In this document: piece after piece, positions 6,033-10,000 of the stretch
How positions within the stretch are numbered: position 1 is the first letter of the stretch
Layout of the letters: every line of letters begins with the position of its first letter
Source: Desulfarculus sp.
GTDB lineage: Bacteria > Desulfobacterota > Desulfarculia > Desulfarculales > Desulfarculaceae
Direction: 5' to 3'
Length of the DNA stretch: 10,000 nucleotides
Assembly: GCA_020216805.1 (NCBI GenBank)
Contig: JAIWNN010000041.1
Location: forward strand, 1 to 10,000
Made by a program: the position numbers and the translations under genes
Notes under the pieces: generated by a model
What the model saw: the letters and a program-made list of their open reading frames with translations, nothing else
Database searches by the model: none
What the model was told of the DNA's origin: nothing

Positions 6033-7147
6033 GCCCCCGCCCTCCAGGCCGAGAGCCCCCAGGCCAGGACCGAGGCCAGGTCGGGTTGGTCCGGGGCGAA
6101 CTCCAACTCCAAACGAGTGACCCAGAGCGGCGGACCCGGGGGCAGCTCGGCCGGCAGGCGCACCCAGTCCTTCTCGCTGCAGACCAGGGCCGCCGCGCCC
6201 AGTGCCGCGGCCCGGCGCCAGAGGTCCCCCAACTCGGCGGGCGTGAAGAAATGATGGTCCGGAAAGCCGGCCAGGTCCAGCACCGCCAGGCCGGCGCGCG
6301 TAAGGCCGGCGGCGAACTGGTCCGGATCGGCCAGGCCGCAGAAGGCCAGCACCGGCTTGCCCCGCCGGTCGGCCTCGGGCAGGGGCTGCCCCTGGGCGTC
6401 GTCCAGGCCGGCCAGACGATGACGACAGGCCAGCACCGGACCCGGGCCCCAAAAACTCCGCAGCCAGCGCCGGTCTTGATCCACGGCCGCCGCATCATCG
6501 GCCCGGGTCAGGACCAGGGCTCCGGCCCGGCGCAGTCCGGCGGCCGGCTCGCGCAGGTGCCCGGCCGGCAGCAGATGGCCATTGCCCAGGGGACGGGCCG
6601 CGTCCAGGGCCACCAGGTCCAGATCGCGGTGCAGGCGGCGATGCTGGAAGAGATCGTCACACACCAGCACCCGCGGTCCGCACTGGGCCAGCACCGCCCG
6701 TCCCACCTCCCAGCGATCCGGACCGGCCGCCACCGGCGCCGGCAAACGCCGGGCCAGGAGCAGGGGCTCGTCGCCGGCCCGCTGGGCGTCAACCAGCGGC
6801 CCATGCCCGCGGGAAACCCAGGTCACCCCGCCCCGGCCGGCCGCCGCTCCATAGCCCCGGCTGATCACCGCCGCGGGTAGGCCCAGGCCCCACAGCGCCC
6901 GCACCACGGCCATCACCAGGGGGGTCTTGCCGGTGCCGCCGGCCACCAGGTTGCCCACCCCGATCACCGGAGCCGGCAGACGCCGGGGCTTTCGCAGGCC
7001 AAGGTCGTAGAGCAGGTTCTTGCCGCCCGCGCCCAGACCGTAGAGCCCGGCCGCGCCCCGGAGACCGGCGCGAAGGACGCCCAGCCACCATGGTCCGGGC
7101 CGGCCCGAGGCCGCCAGGGCGTGCAACGCGGCTAGATCAAGGCTCAC
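6029..7147 (-). CDS. lpxK: Tetraacyldisaccharide 4'-kinase
   Basis: A 372-residue LpxK, which uses ATP to phosphorylate the 4' position of the tetraacyldisaccharide 1-phosphate, forming lipid IVA at the inner membrane. The P-loop GGTGKTP is at residues 70-76, just after VIGVGN. VISRGYG (94-100), GDEPLL (125-130) and the block LDAARPLGNGHLLPAGHLRE (181-200) are all LpxK signatures. The N-terminal stretch before the P-loop (about 20-45) is the expected membrane-associated region. The motif usually written DDGFQH reads DDLFQH here (164-169), a Gly-to-Leu change in an otherwise conserved loop. The GTG start overlaps the waaA stop as GTGA, and GGAGG at 7155-7159 lies seven bases upstream. Length is normal or slightly long and no frameshift is seen. 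Confidence 0.94.
   Translation of the reverse strand: MSLDLAALHALAASGRPGPWWLGVLRAGLRGAAGLYGLGAGGKNLLYDLGLRKPRRLPAPVIGVGNLVAGGTGKTPLVMAVVRALWGLGLPAAVISRGYGAAAGRGGVTWVSRGHGPLVDAQRAGDEPLLLARRLPAPVAAGPDRWEVGRAVLAQCGPRVLVCDDLFQHRRLHRDLDLVALDAARPLGNGHLLPAGHLREPAAGLRRAGALVLTRADDAAAVDQDRRWLRSFWGPGPVLACRHRLAGLDDAQGQPLPEADRRGKPVLAFCGLADPDQFAAGLTRAGLAVLDLAGFPDHHFFTPAELGDLWRRAAALGAAALVCSEKDWVRLPAELPPGPPLWVTRLELEFAPDQPDLASVLAWGLSAWRAGA
6041..6045 (-). promoter_or_regulatory. Ribosome binding site of lpxL (decides the GTG start)
   Basis: GGAGG on the minus strand lies inside the lpxK coding end, eight bases before the GTG at 6032. It selects this GTG over longer in-frame starts further upstream. Confidence 0.75.
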
Positions 7148-8433
7148 GCCCGCCCCTCCCTCAAAAGCCGCGCCGCCTCCTCCACCGCCCGGGCCAGAGC
7201 CCCGCGATGGGCGGCCACGAATGCCCGCGCCGCCGCGCCCATGGACGCGGCCAGGTCCGGCTCCTCCAGGCAGGCCCGCCAGCCAGCCATCAGGCTCGCG
7301 GCGTCGTTCACCCGCATTCCGCCGCCGGCCGCGATCAGATCGCGGGCCATCTCCAGGAAGTTATGGGTGTGGGGCCCGCAAAAGACCGGCGCCCCCTGGG
7401 CCGCCGGCTCCAGCAGGTTGTGGCCACCGATGGGGGCCAACGAGCCGCCCACCAAGGCCCCGGCCGCCAGGGCGTAGACCGCGGCCAGACGGCCCAGCAG
7501 GTCCAACACCAGGATCTGGGTCCCGGCCGGGGGCGGCCCCTGGCTGATGCGGGCCACGGACAGGCCGCGGGCCTGGCCCATCCGGGCCACCTCCGCCCCC
7601 CGGGCCACCTCGCGGGGGGCGATGACCAGGGCCAGGCCGGGGTGGTCGACCAGGAGCGGCTGATAGGCATCCAGACAGACGGCCTCCTCGCCAGGGTGGG
7701 TGGAGCCGGCCACCAACACCTGCCGTCCGGTCAGACCCAGCTCCGCCGCCAACGCCGCCCGCGCCTCGGGCTCCAACGCCGGGGGCGCGGTGTCGAACTT
7801 GAGGTTGCCACCCACCGCCACCTTATCCGGGGGCAGACCCACCTGGAGCAACCGGTCGTGGTCCACCCTGGTCTGGGCCAGGATGCGGTCGAACCCGCCC
7901 AATAGACCCCGGGCCAGGGGACCCAGGCGGCGATAGCCGCGAAAGGTGCGGGGGCTGACCCGGCTGTTGACCAACAGGCTGGGGGCGCCCCGGCGCTTGA
8001 GGCCCCAGGACCAGCCCGGCCAGATGTCGCCCTCCACCAGCACGAAGAGCGCCGGCCGCAGGCGGTCCAAAACCCGCTCCACGTTCCAGCGCAAATCCAG
8101 GGGCCGGGTGAAGAGGATCACCTCCGGCCGCCCGGCCAGCAGCTCGCGGGCGGTGGCCAGGCCCTGGGCGGTGGCCGCAGAGAAGGCCAGGGGTTTGTCG
8201 GGAAAGCGCCGGGCCAGGGCCTCCAACAAAGGCACCGCCGAGCGCACCTCGCCCACGCTCAGCGCGTGCAGCCAGATGGCCCCGGGCGCGGCCGGGGGCA
8301 GCCAGGCCGAGCCCAGGCCCAGGCGGGCCAGGGAGATGGCGCGGTAGCGGCCCTTGGCCATTCGGGCGGCCAGGATCGGAGAAGCCGCCAGCAATCCCAC
8401 CCCCAGGGCCAGGTTGTAGAGGATCTCTCTCAC
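7144..8433 (-). CDS. waaA: 3-deoxy-D-manno-octulosonic acid (Kdo) transferase
   Basis: A 429-residue GT30 enzyme (WaaA/KdtA) that transfers Kdo from CMP-Kdo to lipid IVA on the cytoplasmic face of the inner membrane. Residues 5-24 form a hydrophobic N-terminal anchor. HALSVGE (56-62) carries the catalytic base Glu62. NSRVSPRTFRGY (156-167), GGNLKFDT (208-215), AGSTHPGEE (242-250) and GGSLAPIGGHNLLEPAA (329-345) are the family blocks, ending with GPHTHNF (353-359). The motif usually ETE(L/I)WPN reads EGDIWPG (134-140), which is atypical. The GTG start overlaps the arnD stop as GTGA. Only a weak G-rich stretch precedes it, so translation probably depends on coupling to arnD. Whether one or two Kdo residues are added cannot be read from the sequence. 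Confidence 0.95.
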   Translation of the reverse strand: MREILYNLALGVGLLAASPILAARMAKGRYRAISLARLGLGSAWLPPAAPGAIWLHALSVGEVRSAVPLLEALARRFPDKPLAFSAATAQGLATARELLAGRPEVILFTRPLDLRWNVERVLDRLRPALFVLVEGDIWPGWSWGLKRRGAPSLLVNSRVSPRTFRGYRRLGPLARGLLGGFDRILAQTRVDHDRLLQVGLPPDKVAVGGNLKFDTAPPALEPEARAALAAELGLTGRQVLVAGSTHPGEEAVCLDAYQPLLVDHPGLALVIAPREVARGAEVARMGQARGLSVARISQGPPPAGTQILVLDLLGRLAAVYALAAGALVGGSLAPIGGHNLLEPAAQGAPVFCGPHTHNFLEMARDLIAAGGGMRVNDAASLMAGWRACLEEPDLAASMGAAARAFVAAHRGALARAVEEAARLLREGRA

Positions 8434-9365
8434 CCCGCCGGTTCCAGGGCCGAAGGTTGGAAGCCCACCTCCCCGATGCGATGCGGAATCCGCCCCCAGG
8501 CGATCTCCTCGGCCGGCAGAGGCTGGTCGGCGGCCGCGCGGGCGGCGTCGAGCAGGCGGGGAAAGCGCGCGCCCCGAGCCAGGAGAATGGTCAGGAACTC
8601 ACGGAAGGCCGGCAACAGCTGGCGGCCCTCCACCTCGGCATGCAGGGTCAGCACGTTAAGCTCGCCCGGACGCACCCGCTCCGCCAGCCAACGGCCCAGG
8701 TTGGCCGGGGTCACCTCGGGCCGGCTCAGCACCTCGTCGGCGGTGGGCAGGGTGGTGGGCAGCTCCAGCAGGGGCAGCACCCGGCCATGGGCCATGGTCA
8801 GGAAGGGAGATCGACCCCGGGTGCAGGAGATGTGGCTGATGCCAAGCCCGGCCATGATCTCCAGGGCGTCGGCGCTGACCTGCCAGCCCGGGGCGGCGAA
8901 GCTGGCCGGGGCCAAGCCGGTGATCTTCTTGAATAGCTCTGCCGCCATGGTCAGTTGGCGAGCGGTGCTCTCACGATCCAAATAGCGCACCCGGTCGTGC
9001 CAGAAGACGTGGTCCCACCCGTGCAGGCCCACCTCGTGCCCCTCGTTGATCAGCCGGTTGAGGAGCCCCGGCGCGGCTTCGGCGATGATCGGCGCGGGCA
9101 GCAGGATGCCGTAGAGCATGGTGCGCAGGCCATAGGCCGAGGCCGCCCCGGACTTGAGCTGCTTTTGCAGGAAACCCGGCCGGGCGAGGCGTTTCAGGGC
9201 GTGGCCGGAGTTGTCCGGTCCCATGGCGATGTAGAAGCTGGCCCTCACCCCCATTTCGGCCATCAGGTCGGCCAGGCGCCGCACCCCCACCAACAGCCCG
9301 ACCCGGGTGTCCACGTCCACCTTGAGGACCACCCGGGTGGTCGTGTCTGAAGGTTGGAGAGGCAT
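8430..9365 (-). CDS. arnD: 4-deoxy-4-formamido-L-arabinose-phosphoundecaprenol deformylase
   Basis: A 311-residue NodB-type polysaccharide deacetylase matching ArnD, which removes the formyl group from undecaprenyl-phosphate-Ara4FN to give the Ara4N donor for lipid A modification. LKVDVDT (14-20) holds the metal-binding Asp pair, and GPDNSGHALKRL (49-60) is the ArnD-specific block. HEVGLHGWDHVFWH (110-123) contains the HxxxH metal motif at His115-His119, and LHAEVEG (241-247) is also typical of ArnD. E. coli ArnD is about 296 residues, so this protein has a slightly longer N-terminus and C-terminus. The ATG has GGGAG at 9371-9375, five bases upstream, and follows arnC by 15 bases. Its neighbour arnC makes its substrate, which greatly strengthens the call over a generic deacetylase. 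Confidence 0.93.
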   Translation of the reverse strand: MPLQPSDTTTRVVLKVDVDTRVGLLVGVRRLADLMAEMGVRASFYIAMGPDNSGHALKRLARPGFLQKQLKSGAASAYGLRTMLYGILLPAPIIAEAAPGLLNRLINEGHEVGLHGWDHVFWHDRVRYLDRESTARQLTMAAELFKKITGLAPASFAAPGWQVSADALEIMAGLGISHISCTRGRSPFLTMAHGRVLPLLELPTTLPTADEVLSRPEVTPANLGRWLAERVRPGELNVLTLHAEVEGRQLLPAFREFLTILLARGARFPRLLDAARAAADQPLPAEEIAWGRIPHRIGEVGFQPSALEPAG

Positions 9366-9380
9366 GCTGGCTCCCGGCGC

Positions 9381-10000
9381 CTAGTCCCGGGTCTCGCGCA
9401 CCACGAAACGCGGGCGACGGCGCACCTCGCGGTAGATGCGGCCCACATACTCGCCGATCAAGCCCACGCCCAGGATCTGTAGCCCCACGAAAACGAAGAG
9501 AATGGCGAAGAGGGTGAAGACCCCCTCCACCTCCGGGCCAACGATGATGCGGCGGGCGAAGAGGAACAGGCCGAAGGCCAGCCCCACCAAGGCCACGACG
9601 GAGCCCATCAGGCTGACCAACTGGATGGGCAGCACCGAGAAGCCGGTCATCAGGTCGAAGTGCAGGCGGAAAAGCTTGAGCAGGCTGTACTTGGATTGGC
9701 CGGCGTGGCGCTGGGCGTGGCCCACCGGGACCTCCAGCACCTGGTTGGCGTAGGTGTTGGCCAGGGCCGGGATGAAACTGCTGGTCTCCTGGCAGGCGCT
9801 CATGGCGTCCACCACCTCGCGGCGGTAGGCCCGAAGCATGCAGCCATAGTCCTTCAGCTCCACCCCCACCACCTTGCTGGTGACGATGTTGACGATGCGC
9901 GAGGGCAGCTTGCGCAGCCAGCTATCCTGGCGGAACTGCCGCCAGCCGCCCACCACGTCGTAGCCCTCCTCCAGCTTGGCCACCAGCATCGGCACGTCCT
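9381..10000 (-). CDS. arnC: Undecaprenyl-phosphate 4-deoxy-4-formamido-L-arabinose transferase, C-terminal part
   Basis: The C-terminal 205 residues of a GT2 membrane glycosyltransferase; the 5' end lies beyond the right edge. ArnC transfers Ara4FN from its UDP form to undecaprenyl phosphate at the inner membrane. The visible block VAKLEEGYDVVGGWR, then RQDSWLRKLPSRIVN, DYGCMLRAYRREVVDAM and SSFIPALANTYA follows E. coli ArnC closely, as does GQSKYSLLKLF. Two C-terminal membrane helices lie at about visible residues 122-148 and 158-184. They are followed by GEYVGRIYREVRRRPRF, as in ArnC and related DPM1-like enzymes. By comparison with the E. coli protein (about 322 residues) roughly 115 residues are missing. 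GtrB or another polyprenyl-phosphate glycosyltransferase would share the helices, but the DYGCMLRAYRR block and the adjacent arnD favour ArnC. Confidence 0.9.
   Translation of the reverse strand, partial: DVPMLVAKLEEGYDVVGGWRQFRQDSWLRKLPSRIVNIVTSKVVGVELKDYGCMLRAYRREVVDAMSACQETSSFIPALANTYANQVLEVPVGHAQRHAGQSKYSLLKLFRLHFDLMTGFSVLPIQLVSLMGSVVALVGLAFGLFLFARRIIVGPEVEGVFTLFAILFVFVGLQILGVGLIGEYVGRIYREVRRRPRFVVRETRD

Noticed and set aside
6033..6452. N-terminal extension of the LpxL protein by 140 residues
   Set aside because: It only re-reads lpxK in another frame. The GTG at 6032 with GGAGG gives the usual family length.

Overview
The window is a dense, GC-rich stretch of a Gram-negative genome. 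All twelve genes lie on the minus strand and form one lipopolysaccharide (LPS) biosynthesis cluster. The gene content (Kdo transferase, LpxK, LpxL-type acyltransferase, three GT9 heptosyltransferases, ArnC and ArnD) requires an outer membrane with lipid A. The GC-rich codon use and this particular assortment suggest a deltaproteobacterial-type (Desulfobacterota-like) organism, but the sequence alone does not fix the taxon. Read in the direction of transcription (right to left), the first genes are arnC (5' end outside the window) and arnD. Both belong to 4-amino-4-deoxy-L-arabinose (Ara4N) donor synthesis on undecaprenyl phosphate. Then come waaA (Kdo transfer to lipid IVA), lpxK (4'-phosphorylation) and an lpxL-type late acyltransferase, which complete Kdo-lipid A at the inner membrane. 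Next are waaF (heptose II), gmhB (a phosphatase in ADP-heptose synthesis) and waaC (heptose I), which build the heptose region of the core. An NAD-dependent sugar-nucleotide epimerase of UDP-glucuronate 4-epimerase type and a small Cys4 Trm112-family protein follow. The visible part ends with a WaaQ-like third heptosyltransferase and the first 63 codons of a WaaG-like GT4 glycosyltransferase that runs off the left edge. Six of the eleven junctions overlap stop and start codons (ATGA, GTGA or TGATG), four have gaps of 1 to 15 bases, and the largest gap is 35 bases. Five of the eleven visible starts are GTG or TTG, most with a clear Shine-Dalgarno sequence. I see no terminator, RNA gene, mobile element or CRISPR array, and no intergenic space for a classical promoter. 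The cluster is therefore probably one long, translationally coupled operon or part of one. The genes cooperate as follows. ArnC and ArnD make the lipid-linked Ara4N that an ArnT-type enzyme (not in the window) would use to mask lipid A phosphates. LpxK, WaaA and LpxL make Kdo-lipid A. GmhB feeds ADP-heptose to WaaC, WaaF and the WaaQ-like enzyme, and the GT4 enzyme probably starts the hexose core. The points most worth a second look are the Ara4N genes placed at the head of a core/lipid A operon, a uronate-type epimerase among core genes, a shared C-terminal cysteine cluster in all three heptosyltransferases, unusual motif residues in LpxK and WaaA, and an AT-rich rare-codon patch in waaC that resembles an internal promoter. 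No wholly new system is evident.
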